From: Sedimenticola selenatireducens DSM 17993
GTDB taxonomy: Bacteria > Pseudomonadota > Gammaproteobacteria > Chromatiales > Chromatiaceae
Direction: 5' to 3'
DNA: 64,000 nt
Assembly: GCF_000428045.1 (NCBI RefSeq)
Contig: NZ_ATZE01000011.1
Location: 77,170 to 141,169, forward strand
Position 1 is the stretch's first letter, and every line of letters begins with the position of its first letter. Position numbers and translations under genes: made by a program. Shown piece after piece: positions 9,226 through 19,872 of this stretch. The notes beneath the pieces are model-generated. The model did not search any database. It was not told the DNA's origin and was given only the letters and a program-made list of their open reading frames with translations.

Positions 9226-9672
9226 ATGAACAAACGACCGCGTCTCATCAAAGACTATTTTCAACGCAAAAATACACTCCGTGGATTACTGGAACAATCC
9301 AAAGTGCAATCGTTGTTGCTGCAGCGTATTCGCGCCCTGATTCCGCCGCCCCTGAATACACACTGCGCCGCAGTGGTACAGAAGGGTTCCCAACTGGTGC
9401 TCTACGTCGACTCGTCCACCTGGGCCAGTCGACTGCGCTTCACCACCCGGGAACTCGCCCGGCAACTGAATGCCAACGGTATAGCAACCGAGCGCATTAC
9501 AGTGCGTGTACTGGTCACCAGCAAACCGCCTAAGCCGGAGCACGAGAGGACCAGGCGCCTAAGCCTGGAAAACGCGTCCCTGATTAATCAAACAGCCGCC
9601 GGGATCGAGGACAGCAATCTGAGTGAAGCCCTGATTCGCCTCGGCAAACACGCCGTTAAATCACCCGAATAA
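9226..9672 (+). CDS. dciA: DciA (DUF721) replicative helicase operator/loader
   Basis: DciA is the ancestral bacterial protein that helps load the DnaB helicase onto DNA in species without DnaC. The 148-residue product has the DUF721 (KH-like) domain at about residues 15-110, including the SSTWASRLRF segment that is typical of the family. The C-terminal third looks flexible, as expected for the helicase-binding tail. It is convergent with lpxC (three bases apart) and divergent from the M23 peptidase, matching the Pseudomonas arrangement. Confidence 0.9.
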   Translation: MNKRPRLIKDYFQRKNTLRGLLEQSKVQSLLLQRIRALIPPPLNTHCAAVVQKGSQLVLYVDSSTWASRLRFTTRELARQLNANGIATERITVRVLVTSKPPKPEHERTRRLSLENASLINQTAAGIEDSNLSEALIRLGKHAVKSPE

Positions 9673-9675
9673 CCG

Positions 9676-10587
9676 TCAGCTTGCCTGAACCGGTTTCATA
9701 TAGGAGATGGGCACACTATCTCCCTCTTCGAAGGTCACCTCTTCCCAGGCGGACTCATCCGCTATCAGCGCCTTGAGCAGTTTGTTGTTCAGGGCGTGCC
9801 CTGATTTATAACCGCTGAACGCGCCGATCAGACTGTGTCCGAGCAAATAGAGATCACCGATGGCGTCCAGAATCTTGTGCTTGACGAACTCATCCTCGTA
9901 ACGCAAGCCATCCTCGTTCAACACCCGGTAATCATCCACCACAATGGCGTTGCTCATGCTTCCGCCAAGCGCCAACTCCCGCTCGCGCAGCATTTCAATG
10001 TCACGCAGGAAACCAAACGTCCTCGCGCGACTCACCTCTTTAACGAAAGAGGTGGAGGAAAAATCGATAGTGGCGGACTTGGTACGCTCGGCAAATGCCG
10101 GATGATTGAAATCAATACCAAAGGAGACCTTGAAACCGTCAAACGGTTCGAACGCCGCGAATTTGTCATCCTCCTTGACCATCACCTTGCGCTTGATGCG
10201 AATAAAGCGTTTAGCTGCATTCTGCTCTTCCACGCCCGCCGACTGGATCAGAAACACAAAGGGTCCCGCACTGCCGTCCATGATGGGAACCTCAGGGGCA
10301 CTCACATCCACATAGGCATTATCAATCCCCAGGCCGGCAAAAGCGGAAAGCAGATGCTCCACGGTGGAAATCTTCAGGCCGTCCTGTTCCAGTGTGGTGG
10401 AGAGCCGGGTATCGCCGACGTTATCCGGCCGCGCCGCGATCTCGACCGGTTCATCCAGGTCAACCCGACGGAACACCACTCCGGTGTCTATCGCCGCGGG
10501 ACGCAGGGTAAGGTATACCTTTCCCCCCGTGTGCAGACCCACTCCTGTAGCACGAATAACGTTCTTGAGCGTACGTTGCCGTATCAT
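9676..10587 (-). CDS. lpxC: UDP-3-O-acyl-N-acetylglucosamine deacetylase LpxC
   Basis: Zinc deacetylase that commits UDP-acyl-GlcNAc to lipid A synthesis. I chose the ATG at 10587 (303 residues, beginning MIRQRTLKN) because it matches the family start and is preceded by AGGA; an upstream ATG at 10641 would add 18 unconserved residues. TVEHLLSA and the [10 protein letters not shown] segment hold the zinc-binding histidines and aspartate, and GHALNN holds the catalytic histidine. It is the last gene downstream of ftsZ, separated by about 305 bases, so it probably has its own promoter. Confidence 0.96.
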   Translation of the reverse strand: MIRQRTLKNVIRATGVGLHTGGKVYLTLRPAAIDTGVVFRRVDLDEPVEIAARPDNVGDTRLSTTLEQDGLKISTVEHLLSAFAGLGIDNAYVDVSAPEVPIMDGSAGPFVFLIQSAGVEEQNAAKRFIRIKRKVMVKEDDKFAAFEPFDGFKVSFGIDFNHPAFAERTKSATIDFSSTSFVKEVSRARTFGFLRDIEMLRERELALGGSMSNAIVVDDYRVLNEDGLRYEDEFVKHKILDAIGDLYLLGHSLIGAFSGYKSGHALNNKLLKALIADESAWEEVTFEEGDSVPISYMKPVQAS

Positions 10588-10892
10588 GTTTCCTGTATTC
10601 CCCATCTCCCGGCTACTAAACGGCCGGATGGTATCACACATTTCGCTTATTGAGCTAAACAGAAACCCACTAACCGCGAACTGCGCCCTATAAAAATAGT
10701 GCCAGGCTCAAACATCTGCCAGATGAATACCTGCCCCCCGAACACCCATTAGGGTATTCCCTCGTTAAGTACCAGTTTCACCCTTCTATTGCAAGTTTAT
10801 TTCGCCCGCAGGAACGGGCACTGGCCGCTCCGGGAGCCGGTTAGCGGGTAATCCGCCACACCTGCCTTATCAAGGTGTCTGGCACTCACGCC
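10588..10892. other. ftsZ-lpxC intergenic region
   Basis: A 305-base gap with no convincing gene. It contains small inverted repeats (GCCCG...CGGGC near 10810 and ACCC-ATTA-GGGT near 10750) but none with a U-tract. On the minus strand a TGGCAC motif occurs, but the matching sigma-54 -12 element is absent. An lpxC promoter is expected here; I could not pin one down. Confidence 0.6.
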
Positions 10893-12062
10893 TCAATCTG
10901 CCTGGCGCCGCAGGAATGCCGGGATATCCAGATAGTCCATGTTGTGTTCCTGTGCAGCGGCAACATAGGATTTAGCCGCCTTCCTGACTACGGTCGGGCT
11001 ATCCATTTCACGATAATCAGTCGGCCCCGGTGCCACCACATCGGAATTGACCAGGCGCACCGGGGGAGCTTCTTCAATCACCGACGGCTTGATTTCCACC
11101 GTACCCACAGAGCCGAGACCGGTGGCCACAACGGTAACCCGCAATTCATCGCTCATATCGGGATCGATCACGGTACCCACAACCACAGTAGCGTCATCGC
11201 AGGCAAACTCCTTGACCGTGCTGCCCACCTCGTCGAACTCACCAATCGAGAGATCCAGACCTGCGGTGATATTCACCAGAATACCCTTGGCGCCCGCCAG
11301 ATTGACATCTTCCAAAAGCGGGCTGTTGATCGCCTGTTCCGCTGCATCACGCGCCCTGTTTTCACCCTTCGCCGAGCCGGACCCCATCATCGCGGTACCC
11401 ATTTCGGACATCACGGTACGGACATCTGCAAAGTCGACATTGATCAGGCCCGGACGGGTAATCAGCTCGGCAATACCCTGTACCGCACCCTGCAGCACAT
11501 CGTTGGCCGACTTGAAGGCGTTCAGCAGGCTCATGTCGCGCCCCAGTACCGCCAACAGCTTTTCGTTGGGAATAGTGATCAATGAATCCACATACTGGCT
11601 CAACGCCTCGATGCCCTGATCGGCAATCTGCATTCGTTTCACGCCCTCGAACGGAAACGGCTTGGTCACCACCGCCACTGTCAGAATACCCATTTCACGG
11701 GCCACTTCGGCAACCACCGGCGCCGCTCCGGTACCCGTTCCGCCCCCCATACCGGCGGTAATAAAGACCATGTCACTGCCCTGCAGGGCCTCATGGATGC
11801 GCTCCCTGTCCTCCATGGCCGCGTCGCGCCCCACATCGGGATTGGCACCGGCGCCGAGTCCCTTGGTGATATTGGAGCCCAACTGAAGCAGCGTGCGCAC
11901 CTGACTATTCTTCAGTGCCTGAGCATCGGTATTGGCACAGATAAAGTCCACCCCTTCGATGCTCGCATTCAGCATGTGGTTGACCGCATTGCCACCGCCG
12001 CCGCCGACACCAATGACTTTGATCACTGCGTTCTGACTGTATGCATCCATTAATTCGAACAT
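10893..12062 (-). CDS. ftsZ: Cell division protein FtsZ
   Basis: Tubulin-like GTPase that polymerises into the Z-ring. The 389-residue protein shows the nucleotide-binding [13 protein letters not shown] segment near residue 18, the tubulin signature GGGTGTG near residue 105, the T7 loop NVDFAD and a C-terminal conserved peptide ([14 protein letters not shown]) that binds FtsA, ZipA and ZapD. The start is preceded by AGGAGAG, a good ribosome-binding site. It is the terminal division gene of the dcw cluster, 75 bases after ftsA. Confidence 0.99.
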   Translation of the reverse strand: MFELMDAYSQNAVIKVIGVGGGGGNAVNHMLNASIEGVDFICANTDAQALKNSQVRTLLQLGSNITKGLGAGANPDVGRDAAMEDRERIHEALQGSDMVFITAGMGGGTGTGAAPVVAEVAREMGILTVAVVTKPFPFEGVKRMQIADQGIEALSQYVDSLITIPNEKLLAVLGRDMSLLNAFKSANDVLQGAVQGIAELITRPGLINVDFADVRTVMSEMGTAMMGSGSAKGENRARDAAEQAINSPLLEDVNLAGAKGILVNITAGLDLSIGEFDEVGSTVKEFACDDATVVVGTVIDPDMSDELRVTVVATGLGSVGTVEIKPSVIEEAPPVRLVNSDVVAPGPTDYREMDSPTVVRKAAKSYVAAAQEHNMDYLDIPAFLRRQAD

Positions 12063-12137
12063 GTCACTCTCTCCTCATGATCCAGGCCCTGCTACACGGC
12101 CACCTGAAAAAACCCAAAAAATGTTTAAAAACAAAAC

Positions 12138-13373
12138 TTAAAAATTGCCCTGAAACCAGCTCTTCATGCGAGTCCAGATCGCTTTGAAATTGTTACTCCT
12201 CGGGAGATCCTGCAATCGTCCCGTCTGGTTCTGCCGCCCGAACAGCAGCAGACCGACCCCTGTCGCGTAGATCGGATTACGTACTACATCCACCAACCCC
12301 GTTACATACTGCGGAACACCCAACCTCACCGGCATATGAAATACCTCTTCCGCCAGCTCAATCAGCCCCTCCATCTTGGAACTGCCGCCGGTCAACACAA
12401 CACCTCCGGCGATCAGATCCTCAAACCCGCTGCGTCTCAGCTCCGCCTGGACCAGGCTCAGCAACTCCTCATATCTTGGTTCCACCACTTCGGCCAGAGT
12501 CTGGCGGGACAACCTCCTGGGCGGCCTCTCACCGATGCTCGGCACCTCAATGGTCTCGTCACTGGCCGCCAACTGGGTCAGTGCACAGGCATAGCGGATC
12601 TTGATCTCTTCCGCATGCTGTGTCGGCGTGCGCAAGGCCACCGCAATATCGTTGGTCACCTGGTCACCGGCAATGGGAATCACCGCGGTGTGGCGTATCG
12701 AGCCCTCGGTAAAGACCGCGATATCGGTGGTGCCGCCGCCGATATCCACCAGGCAGACACCCAGCTCCTTTTCATCATCGCTGAGTACGGCATAGCTTGA
12801 GCTCAGCTGTTCAAGGATCAGGTCATCCACTTCAAGCCCGCAGCGCCGGACACACTTGACGATATTCTGCGCTGCGCTGACCGCCCCGGTGACCATGTGC
12901 ACCCGGGCCTCCAGGCGCACGCCGGACATACCCACCGGCTCGCGGATTCCCTCCTGCTCATCGATAATGAATTCCTGTGGCAGGATGTGCAGGATCTTCT
13001 GGTCGGCGGGAATGGCCACGGCTCGTGCCGCATCAATCACCCGCTCGACATCGCCATGGGTCACTTCCCGGTCCTTGATCGCCACGATGCCGTGGGAGTT
13101 GAGGCTGCGAACATGATTTCCCGCAATGCCGGCATGCACAGAATGAATCTCGCAACCAGCCATCAGTTCGGCCTCTTCCAGGGCCCGCTGAATCGACTGA
13201 ACAGTGGATTCGATATTCACCACCACACCCTTCTTCATCCCGCGCGACGGATGTGAACCGATGCCAATAATCTCAATCTGATTATCCGGCTTGATCTCAC
13301 CCACGATGGCCACCACCTTTGAGGTGCCGACATCGAGCCCGACAATCAGGTTTTTTTCTGTCTTTTTGGTCAT
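12138..13373 (-). CDS. ftsA: Cell division protein FtsA
   Basis: Actin-like ATPase that tethers FtsZ to the membrane and recruits later division proteins. I chose the ATG at 13373 (411 residues, MTKKTEKNLIVGLDVGTSK), preceded by AGAGGAA; the longer reading frame from 13484 would run 41 bases into ftsQ. Features are the phosphate-1 loop GLDVGTSK, phosphate-2 VDIGGGTTDIAVF, the 1C domain inserted after about residue 85, and a C-terminal amphipathic membrane-binding helix (IWTRMKSWFQGNF). Confidence 0.97.
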   Translation of the reverse strand: MTKKTEKNLIVGLDVGTSKVVAIVGEIKPDNQIEIIGIGSHPSRGMKKGVVVNIESTVQSIQRALEEAELMAGCEIHSVHAGIAGNHVRSLNSHGIVAIKDREVTHGDVERVIDAARAVAIPADQKILHILPQEFIIDEQEGIREPVGMSGVRLEARVHMVTGAVSAAQNIVKCVRRCGLEVDDLILEQLSSSYAVLSDDEKELGVCLVDIGGGTTDIAVFTEGSIRHTAVIPIAGDQVTNDIAVALRTPTQHAEEIKIRYACALTQLAASDETIEVPSIGERPPRRLSRQTLAEVVEPRYEELLSLVQAELRRSGFEDLIAGGVVLTGGSSKMEGLIELAEEVFHMPVRLGVPQYVTGLVDVVRNPIYATGVGLLLFGRQNQTGRLQDLPRSNNFKAIWTRMKSWFQGNF

Positions 13374-13443
13374 TAAAACCGTTCCTCTGCAACCGGGCAC
13401 ATCCCCACCCTGTGACTGGTCGAGACGTTTATTTTCATTACCT

Positions 13444-14205
13444 TCAACTTGCTTCTCCCCAGAGCACCGCCACCCCATTGGCATAGCGCATGTCCACTCG
13501 CTTCACCCTGCGCTTCTCCGCCTGTTCAAGCATTGGATAGAGCCGCACAAACCGGTCCACCCTCGCCTCGGTATCCGTATGACCCAGCTTGAGTTCCATC
13601 CCCTGTTTAAACCCCACGGTCCAGGCGCCTCGCCCGTCCATAACCAGTCGATCGATATCCAGCTTCAGGGCGACAAACCGACTGCCCATGCGCTGGTAGC
13701 GGGCAACGATTTCCGTCGCACTGTCCGCAGGGCCTGCCAAACTGGGCAGCTCCGTCTTCAGCGCCTCGGACTCGGGGGTAAACACACCCCCACGTCCATT
13801 CACCAGTTGTGAATCACCCCAGCGCGCCAACGGCTGCTGCTCTTCCACCCACATATTCAGGGTATCCGGCCAGATACGCCTGACGGTTACCTGATCGACC
13901 CAGGCCAACTTCAGCGCCGCCGCCCTGACCGCATCCAGATCGACGGTAAAAAAGTTGCCATCCACCACCGCACCGACGGCCTGTTCCAACTCTCGACGAT
14001 CGAGATTTCTGAGCTCACCATCGATCCGCACAAGCTTGAGCGGCAGTACCGCCGGATCACGCAGGGTTATCACGCCCCAGACTCCACCACCTGCAAACAG
14101 CAGCAGCACACCGAGGACGGTCAGCCAGTGCAACAACCGCTGCAACATGCCGGCACCGGCTGCCGCCTCGGCCTTCTGTGTGGTTTTGCGGGGCTCCATC
14201 GCCAT
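13444..14205 (-). CDS. ftsQ: Cell division protein FtsQ
   Basis: Bitopic divisome protein that links FtsA to FtsB/FtsL and activates septal synthesis. The 253-residue product has a basic cytoplasmic N-terminus, one membrane segment (about residues 22-48), a POTRA domain (about 55-125, beginning LKLVRIDGELRNL), and the FtsQ/DivIB beta domain to the end. The start overlaps the ddl stop by one base (TAATG), implying coupled translation; ftsA begins 70 bases downstream. Confidence 0.95.
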   Translation of the reverse strand: MAMEPRKTTQKAEAAAGAGMLQRLLHWLTVLGVLLLFAGGGVWGVITLRDPAVLPLKLVRIDGELRNLDRRELEQAVGAVVDGNFFTVDLDAVRAAALKLAWVDQVTVRRIWPDTLNMWVEEQQPLARWGDSQLVNGRGGVFTPESEALKTELPSLAGPADSATEIVARYQRMGSRFVALKLDIDRLVMDGRGAWTVGFKQGMELKLGHTDTEARVDRFVRLYPMLEQAEKRRVKRVDMRYANGVAVLWGEAS

Positions 14206-15128
14206 TAGCCGCTTACCCGACTGGCCGACAAAATCCGCCAGACCAACTCATCAAAATCGATACCCGCCGCCCGGGCCGCCATCGGCACCAGACTGTGGCT
14301 GGTCATGCCCGGCACGGTATTCACTTCCAGCAGATAAGGGCTCCCCGCTTCATCCAGCATGATGTCGACACGGCCCCAGCCTTGCGCTCCAACCGCACGG
14401 AACGCCTGCTCCGCCAGTCGCTTCAGCGCCTGCTCTTGTTCTGTATCGAGGCCACAGGGGCAGTGATAGGCCGTGCTGTCGGCCTGATATTTAGCTTCAT
14501 AGTCATAGAAGGTATTGGGCGTCTCGATGCGGATCAACGGCAACACCTGGTCGTCCAGAACCGATGCCGTATACTCGGCGCCGCTGATCCAGCGCTCCGC
14601 CATCACCTCGATGTCGTAACCGGCCGCCTGCCGCCACGCCTCTTCCAGCTGCTGGCGACTCTCCACCTTGGCCATACCAATGCTGGACCCCTCGTGGGAG
14701 GGCTTGATCATCAGCGGGAAACCGAGCGCCTCAGCGCGATCCAGATCAGCCGCCTGTTCCAGCATGACAAAATCCGCTGTGGGCAAAGCCAGTCCATTCC
14801 ATAGCAGTTTGCAGCGATACTTATCCATGCCCAGCGCGGAACCTGCGACGCCGCTGCCGGTATAGGGCATACCGATACTCTCCAGCGCGCCCTGGATCAC
14901 CCCGTCCTCACCGCCGCGACCATGCAGCATGATGAATACCCGGTCGTAATGCTCCTGTTGCAGCAGGCTGAGCACATCCCGTCCAGCATCCACGCCATGG
15001 GCATCCACACCCCGGCGAACCAGTGCCTCCAGCACCGCCCGACCGCCCTGAAGCGACACCTCCCGCTCAGCCGAAAGCCCGCCCATCAGCACCGCCACCT
15101 TGCCGAAATCTGCTGCCAACTCTGTCAT
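14205..15128 (-). CDS. ddlB: D-alanine--D-alanine ligase
   Basis: ATP-grasp enzyme making D-Ala-D-Ala for the peptidoglycan stem peptide. The 307 residues include the N-terminal MGGLSAEREVSL motif, the FIMLHGRGGEDG and LMIKPSHEGSSIG nucleotide-binding segments, and the C-terminal YLLEVNTVPGMTSHSL catalytic stretch. Location inside the dcw cluster between murB and ftsQ makes it the DdlB type. It overlaps murB by four bases and ftsQ by one. Confidence 0.97.
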   Translation of the reverse strand: MTELAADFGKVAVLMGGLSAEREVSLQGGRAVLEALVRRGVDAHGVDAGRDVLSLLQQEHYDRVFIMLHGRGGEDGVIQGALESIGMPYTGSGVAGSALGMDKYRCKLLWNGLALPTADFVMLEQAADLDRAEALGFPLMIKPSHEGSSIGMAKVESRQQLEEAWRQAAGYDIEVMAERWISGAEYTASVLDDQVLPLIRIETPNTFYDYEAKYQADSTAYHCPCGLDTEQEQALKRLAEQAFRAVGAQGWGRVDIMLDEAGSPYLLEVNTVPGMTSHSLVPMAARAAGIDFDELVWRILSASRVSG

Positions 15129-16030
15129 AGCCGCTCCTCCGCCTCACCGACGATATGTACCTCGGTAATCAGTTCCACACCGCTGGCCGCCTGCACCTGT
15201 TTCCTGACCTGTTGAATCATTGCTTCAATATCCATGGCCGTGGCATCACCCCGGTTGATGATGAAATTGGCATGCTTCTCCGAGACCTGGGCCCCGCCAA
15301 TTACCGTCCCCTTCAAGCCGGCCGCCTCGATCAGGCGCGCGGCATGATCACCGGGCGGATTCCTGAACACGGAGCCGCAACTTGGCTGGCCGATCGGCTG
15401 ACTGCTGTTGCGCCGTTCCAGCAACGCCCGTATCTGCCGCTGGCTTTCACTGACATCACCCGCTTCCAGGCGCAGGGTTGCGGCCAGGAACCACTCCTCC
15501 GCCGGTCGCTCCACCTGCCGATAGCCCACCTTGAACTCAGTCGGCAGGCGCTTGTGCAATTTTCCTGTTCTGTCCACCGTCTCCACGGCCGTCACATGAG
15601 TCCAGGTCTCGCCGCCGAAGGCGCCGGCATTCATTGCCAGGGCGCCGCCGAAGGTGCCGGGAATACCGGTCAGAAACTCCACCCCACAGAGTCCCTGCCG
15701 CGCCGCAAACCGTGCCACCTGGGCGCAACTGACGCCGGCTTCGACCCGCAATTCGGTAGCGGAAACCAACTCCATCCCATCCAGCCGGCCCTGGGTGGCA
15801 ATCACCGTGCCGCTGAAACCACCGTCCCGGATCAGCAGATTGCTGCCCAGACCCAGCCACAACAGGGGTTCGCCCGCCGGCAGGGTGGCGAGAAACTGCA
15901 GCAAATCGGCGCTGTCGGCCGGCCGGTAGAGCTGGCGCGCCGGACCACCCACCCGCCAGGTGGTGTAGCGAGCCAGCGGTTCGTTGAACCGCATCTCACC
16001 ACGCAGAGAAGGTTTGTCCTGTGCCGCCAT
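15125..16030 (-). CDS. murB: UDP-N-acetylenolpyruvoylglucosamine reductase MurB
   Basis: FAD/NADPH enzyme that completes UDP-MurNAc. I prefer the ATG at 16030 (301 residues, MAAQDKPSLRGEM) because an AAGGG lies six bases upstream; another ATG at 16051 would add seven residues. The N-terminal YTTWRVGGPA, the FAD-binding LGLGSNLLIRDGGF segment, GIPGTFGGALAMNAG, and the catalytic SCGSVFRNP and INRGDAT motifs place it in the type I (no extra loop) family. A 129-base non-overlapping gap separates it from murC, unusual in this tightly packed cluster. Confidence 0.95.
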   Translation of the reverse strand: MAAQDKPSLRGEMRFNEPLARYTTWRVGGPARQLYRPADSADLLQFLATLPAGEPLLWLGLGSNLLIRDGGFSGTVIATQGRLDGMELVSATELRVEAGVSCAQVARFAARQGLCGVEFLTGIPGTFGGALAMNAGAFGGETWTHVTAVETVDRTGKLHKRLPTEFKVGYRQVERPAEEWFLAATLRLEAGDVSESQRQIRALLERRNSSQPIGQPSCGSVFRNPPGDHAARLIEAAGLKGTVIGGAQVSEKHANFIINRGDATAMDIEAMIQQVRKQVQAASGVELITEVHIVGEAEERL

Positions 16031-16184
16031 CACGCGCCCTTGCCTCCACATGGCCGCGGCCGCTCCGGCCGTTTCCCAGGCGCAGCCGGGGGACGGATCA
16101 GCGCCCGCGACTTGTCACGCAAGGAAAAAATCCCTGAGAGTGGCTCACCACAACCCATATGCAATCGTCGATTCACCTCGTCTG

Positions 16185-17630
16185 TCACGACTCACCTCCC
16201 TGCTGTTGAAACCAGCCCGGTAACAGGGCGGCAACCTGCCCGATATCCCCGGCCCCCAGGGTCAATACAATGTCACCATCCAGAATCATCCCTTCCAGCA
16301 GCTCCGGCAGTTCGCCGATCGGATCGACAAACACCGGGTCGACCTGTCCCCGCGCCCGGATGGCACGACTCAGGGAACGACCATCCGCCCCGGCTATCGG
16401 GACCTCACCCGCGGCATAGACCTCTCCCAGCACCAGTACGTCGGGCCGCGAAAGCACCTGGGTAAAGTCATCAAACTGCTCCTGGGTGCGACTGTAACGA
16501 TGCGGCTGGAACACCAGCACCAGCCGTCGCTCCGGCCATCCCGCGCGCACGGCGTCCAGGGTTGCCGCAACCTCGCGCGGGTGATGTCCATAATCATCCA
16601 CCAGCATGAACCGCCGACCATCGGTCAGCGCGCATTCGGTGGCGTTGAAACGCCGCCCGATGCCCTCGAATCGCTCCAGGCCGCGCTGGATCGCAGCCAC
16701 ATCCACACCCACCTCATGTGCCACCACGATAGCCGCCAGGGCATTGAGCACGTTGTGTCGCCCCGGCATGTTCAGGGTCACATCGAACGACTGCTCACCG
16801 CTGAAGGCGACGCTGAAATGAGTGCGCAGCCCCTCTTGCCGAATCCCGCTGACGCGGCAATCCGCATCCGCCGATTCGCCATAGGTGATCACCTGCCGCG
16901 TGACTTGGGGCAGCAGCCCGCGCACTTCCTCGTCATCGATACAAAGTATCGCCAGGCCGTAGAACGGCAGATGATGCAGAAATTCGATGAAGGTCTGGCG
17001 CAGGCGATTGAAATCACCGCCATAGGTGGTCATGTGATCCGCGTCCACATTGGTGACGATGGCCATCATCGGCTGGAGATAGAGGAAGGAGGCGTCACTC
17101 TCATCGGCCTCGGCCACCAGATACTCTCCACCGCCCAGCCGGGCATGGGTGCCGGCGGAATTGAGCCGGCCGCCGATCACGAAAGTCGGATCCAGGTCAC
17201 CCTCCGCCAGCAGACTGGCCACCAGACTGGTGGTGGTGGTCTTGCCATGGGTACCCGCCACCGCGATACCGAAATGGAAGCGCATCAGCTCCGCCAGCAT
17301 CTCCGCCCGGGGTACCACCGGGATACGCTGCTCCCGGGCCATGCGCACTTCCGGATTATCCTCTTTGACCGCGGTAGAGATCACCACCGCGTCGGCACCG
17401 GCGATATTTGACGCCGCATGGCCGATATGGATGCTCGCACCCTGTTTGGTCAGTCGGGTGATAGCGGGGTTACTCTTCAGGTCAGACCCGGAGATCCGGT
17501 AACCGAGATTGAGCATCACCTGGGCGATACCGTTCATTCCAGCGCCACCGATACCGACAAAGTGCAAGTGACGGATGCGGCCCATGGTGGTTGCCGCCAG
17601 GCGACGCTGTGTAGCTTCACTCTTTTTCAT
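16185..17630 (-). CDS. murC: UDP-N-acetylmuramate--L-alanine ligase MurC
   Basis: First amino-acid ligase of the stem-peptide pathway, adding L-Ala to UDP-MurNAc. The 481-residue product has the N-terminal [17 protein letters not shown]-binding loop, the ATP-binding GTHGKTTT P-loop near residue 120, the EADESDASF segment, and the C-terminal [11 protein letters not shown] and FQPHRYSRT motifs. It overlaps murG by four bases (ATGA). Length is standard. Confidence 0.97.
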   Translation of the reverse strand: MKKSEATQRRLAATTMGRIRHLHFVGIGGAGMNGIAQVMLNLGYRISGSDLKSNPAITRLTKQGASIHIGHAASNIAGADAVVISTAVKEDNPEVRMAREQRIPVVPRAEMLAELMRFHFGIAVAGTHGKTTTTSLVASLLAEGDLDPTFVIGGRLNSAGTHARLGGGEYLVAEADESDASFLYLQPMMAIVTNVDADHMTTYGGDFNRLRQTFIEFLHHLPFYGLAILCIDDEEVRGLLPQVTRQVITYGESADADCRVSGIRQEGLRTHFSVAFSGEQSFDVTLNMPGRHNVLNALAAIVVAHEVGVDVAAIQRGLERFEGIGRRFNATECALTDGRRFMLVDDYGHHPREVAATLDAVRAGWPERRLVLVFQPHRYSRTQEQFDDFTQVLSRPDVLVLGEVYAAGEVPIAGADGRSLSRAIRARGQVDPVFVDPIGELPELLEGMILDGDIVLTLGAGDIGQVAALLPGWFQQQGGES

Positions 17631-18706
17631 CGGCTCGCAATCTCCTCACAATAATCCGCCACGGCATTGGTGGCGCCGGGCATCGCCAGGGCGCGAGCCT
17701 TTACCGCCATCTCCATCAGTGCCGCACGATCCACCAACAGCGTCCTCATACTCTCGGAAAAGCCGCTCTGTTCCAGTTCGGCCTGGGGCAGCAGTCGGGC
17801 CGCACCCGCAGCCACCAGGTAGTCGGCATTGCGGGTCTGGTGATCATCAACCGCATGGGGATAGGGCACCAGGATGGCGGCAACCCCGGCCGTCGCCAGT
17901 TCACTCACCGTCAGCGCACCGGCCCGGCACACCACCAGGTCCGCCCAGGCATAGGCATCGGCCATATCCTGAATAAAATCGCTCACCTCTGCGTCCACAC
18001 CGAGCCGCTGGTATGCCTCACGGGTTGACTCACTTTTTCCGCGCCCAGCCTGATGTCGTACCAGCGGGCGCTCACTGCCGCCCAAGGTTGCCAGTACCTC
18101 CGGTATCGACTGATTCAGCGCCTGCGCCCCCAGCGATCCGCCGACCACCAGCAGCCGCACCGGACCGCTGCGTCCCTGCATGCGCACGGCCGGGCCCGGC
18201 AGTGCGGCGATCTCCCGGCGCACCGGGTTGCCGCAGGCTATCGCGCCGACACGCTCACCGAAGCTGCCGGGAAAAGCCTCAAATACCCGCGTGGCCATCC
18301 GCGACAACCAGCCATTGGTCATGCCGGGCACCGCGTTCTGTTCATGAATCACCAGCGGTATTCCGAGCAGACGCGCCGCCAGGCCGCCAGGGCCGGTAAC
18401 AAAGCCCCCCATCCCCAACACCACCCGGGGCCGGCGTTGCCGCAAAATACGTGCTGACTGAAGCATGGCGCGACCGATCTTGAACGGCGCCGATAACCAG
18501 CGCTTCAGCCCGTTCCCGCGCAGCCCCTTGATATCCACCAGCTGGATATCGAACCCGTGCTCCGGCACCAGCCGCGATTCAAAACTGTCCGGACTGCCGA
18601 GCCAGGAGACCGCTATACCGCGATTGCGCAGCTCCTGGGCGACCGCCAGGGCCGGGAATACATGTCCACCGGTGCCGCCTGCCATCAGCATTACGCTCCC
18701 TGCCAT
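17627..18706 (-). CDS. murG: Lipid II synthase MurG
   Basis: Peripheral inner-membrane glycosyltransferase (GT28) that transfers GlcNAc to lipid I. The 359-residue product has the N-terminal [14 protein letters not shown] loop, the second glycine-rich [10 protein letters not shown] loop, and the C-terminal [24 protein letters not shown] donor-binding stretch. It starts 16 bases inside ftsW and ends four bases inside murC, so translation of all three is likely coupled. Confidence 0.97.
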   Translation of the reverse strand: MAGSVMLMAGGTGGHVFPALAVAQELRNRGIAVSWLGSPDSFESRLVPEHGFDIQLVDIKGLRGNGLKRWLSAPFKIGRAMLQSARILRQRRPRVVLGMGGFVTGPGGLAARLLGIPLVIHEQNAVPGMTNGWLSRMATRVFEAFPGSFGERVGAIACGNPVRREIAALPGPAVRMQGRSGPVRLLVVGGSLGAQALNQSIPEVLATLGGSERPLVRHQAGRGKSESTREAYQRLGVDAEVSDFIQDMADAYAWADLVVCRAGALTVSELATAGVAAILVPYPHAVDDHQTRNADYLVAAGAARLLPQAELEQSGFSESMRTLLVDRAALMEMAVKARALAMPGATNAVADYCEEIASR

Positions 18707-19872
18707 GCCGCCCCCCCCTGCTCGACCGGTTCCGGCCGCAGCAGTTCGTAGTCGATGCGCAGCAGTATCGCCACCACCAGGATGGCAACGATGATGCTGT
18801 TACCGCCATAGCTCATGAACGGCAGGGTCAAGCCCTTGGTCGGCAGCAGTCCAACATTGACGCCAATATTGATGAACGCCTGCATGCCGATCCAGAGTCC
18901 GAAACCATAGGCCACATAGGCAGAAAACCGCCGGCTGTGCGCCTCTGCCCGGGCACCGATGCGGAAGGCACGCCAGACAATCAGGGCAAACAGGGTGATC
19001 ACCACCAGGGTGCCCAGCAACCCGAACTCTTCACCGATAACCGCCATAAGGAAATCGGTATGGGCCTCCGGCAGATAAAACTGTTTCTGGATACCATTGC
19101 CCAATCCGACACCGAACCACTCGCCGCGGCCGAAGGCGATCAGCGCCTGGGCGAGTTGATAGCCGCTGTTTTCCACATCGGCCCAGGGATCGAGAAAGGC
19201 GGTCACCCGCTGCAGCCGATAGGGTGAGACCAGTACCAACCCCACCAGCGCCGAGCCGGCAAGACCGATCAGGATGGCGAACTGCCACACCGGGACGCCA
19301 CCCAAAAACAGCATACCCATGGCCGTGGCCAGCAACACGGTGGTGGTGCCGAAATCGGGCTGCACCATGATTAGCGAACAGGCGATCACCAGCAGCAGCA
19401 TCGGTTTAATGAATCCCCAGATACTGTGCGCGACCTCCAGCTGCCGGCGCACCAGATATCCGGCGATATAGATCACCATGAACAGCTTCATGAATTCCGA
19501 GCTTTGCAGGTTGAATGCGCCCAATGGTATCCAGCGCGTGGCACCGTTCGCCTCGCGACCAACACCGGGCACCAGCACCAGCACCAGCAGCAGCAGCCCG
19601 ATAAAATAGAGCAGAGTTCCGGAGCGCTCCCACAGCGTCACCGGCACCCGGGAGATGATCAACGCCCCCAGCAACCCCAACCCGATAGCCACCAGATGAC
19701 GGTTCACATAATAGAAAGGCGCCTCGCCGATCCGGTGCAGTGAAGCGGAGGCAACCATCACCAACCCGAGACCCAACAGCACCAGCGCAGCAAACAGCAG
19801 CGGATAATCCAGCGCCGGCAACAGCTTGCGCCCCTCTCCGATGGTAGCCTGGCGATGAGCGGTCAGGTTCAT
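18691..19872 (-). CDS. ftsW: Peptidoglycan glycosyltransferase FtsW
   Basis: SEDS-family septal peptidoglycan polymerase that works with FtsI. The 393 residues contain about ten hydrophobic segments, the ATRWIPLGAFNLQSSEFMKL signature, the conserved QPDFGTT segment, and the LLPTKGLTLPFMSYGG motif near the C-terminus that marks SEDS proteins. It overlaps murD by four bases and murG by 16. Confidence 0.97.
   Translation of the reverse strand: MNLTAHRQATIGEGRKLLPALDYPLLFAALVLLGLGLVMVASASLHRIGEAPFYYVNRHLVAIGLGLLGALIISRVPVTLWERSGTLLYFIGLLLLVLVLVPGVGREANGATRWIPLGAFNLQSSEFMKLFMVIYIAGYLVRRQLEVAHSIWGFIKPMLLLVIACSLIMVQPDFGTTTVLLATAMGMLFLGGVPVWQFAILIGLAGSALVGLVLVSPYRLQRVTAFLDPWADVENSGYQLAQALIAFGRGEWFGVGLGNGIQKQFYLPEAHTDFLMAVIGEEFGLLGTLVVITLFALIVWRAFRIGARAEAHSRRFSAYVAYGFGLWIGMQAFINIGVNVGLLPTKGLTLPFMSYGGNSIIVAILVVAILLRIDYELLRPEPVEQGGAAWQGA

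Noticed and set aside
10690-10720. TGGCAC motif upstream of lpxC as a sigma-54 promoter
   Set aside because: The -12 TTGC element at the required spacing is missing (TTAT instead).
15155-16465. 436-codon open frame antisense to murB/murC
   Set aside because: Overlaps two conserved genes on the other strand, low-complexity composition.
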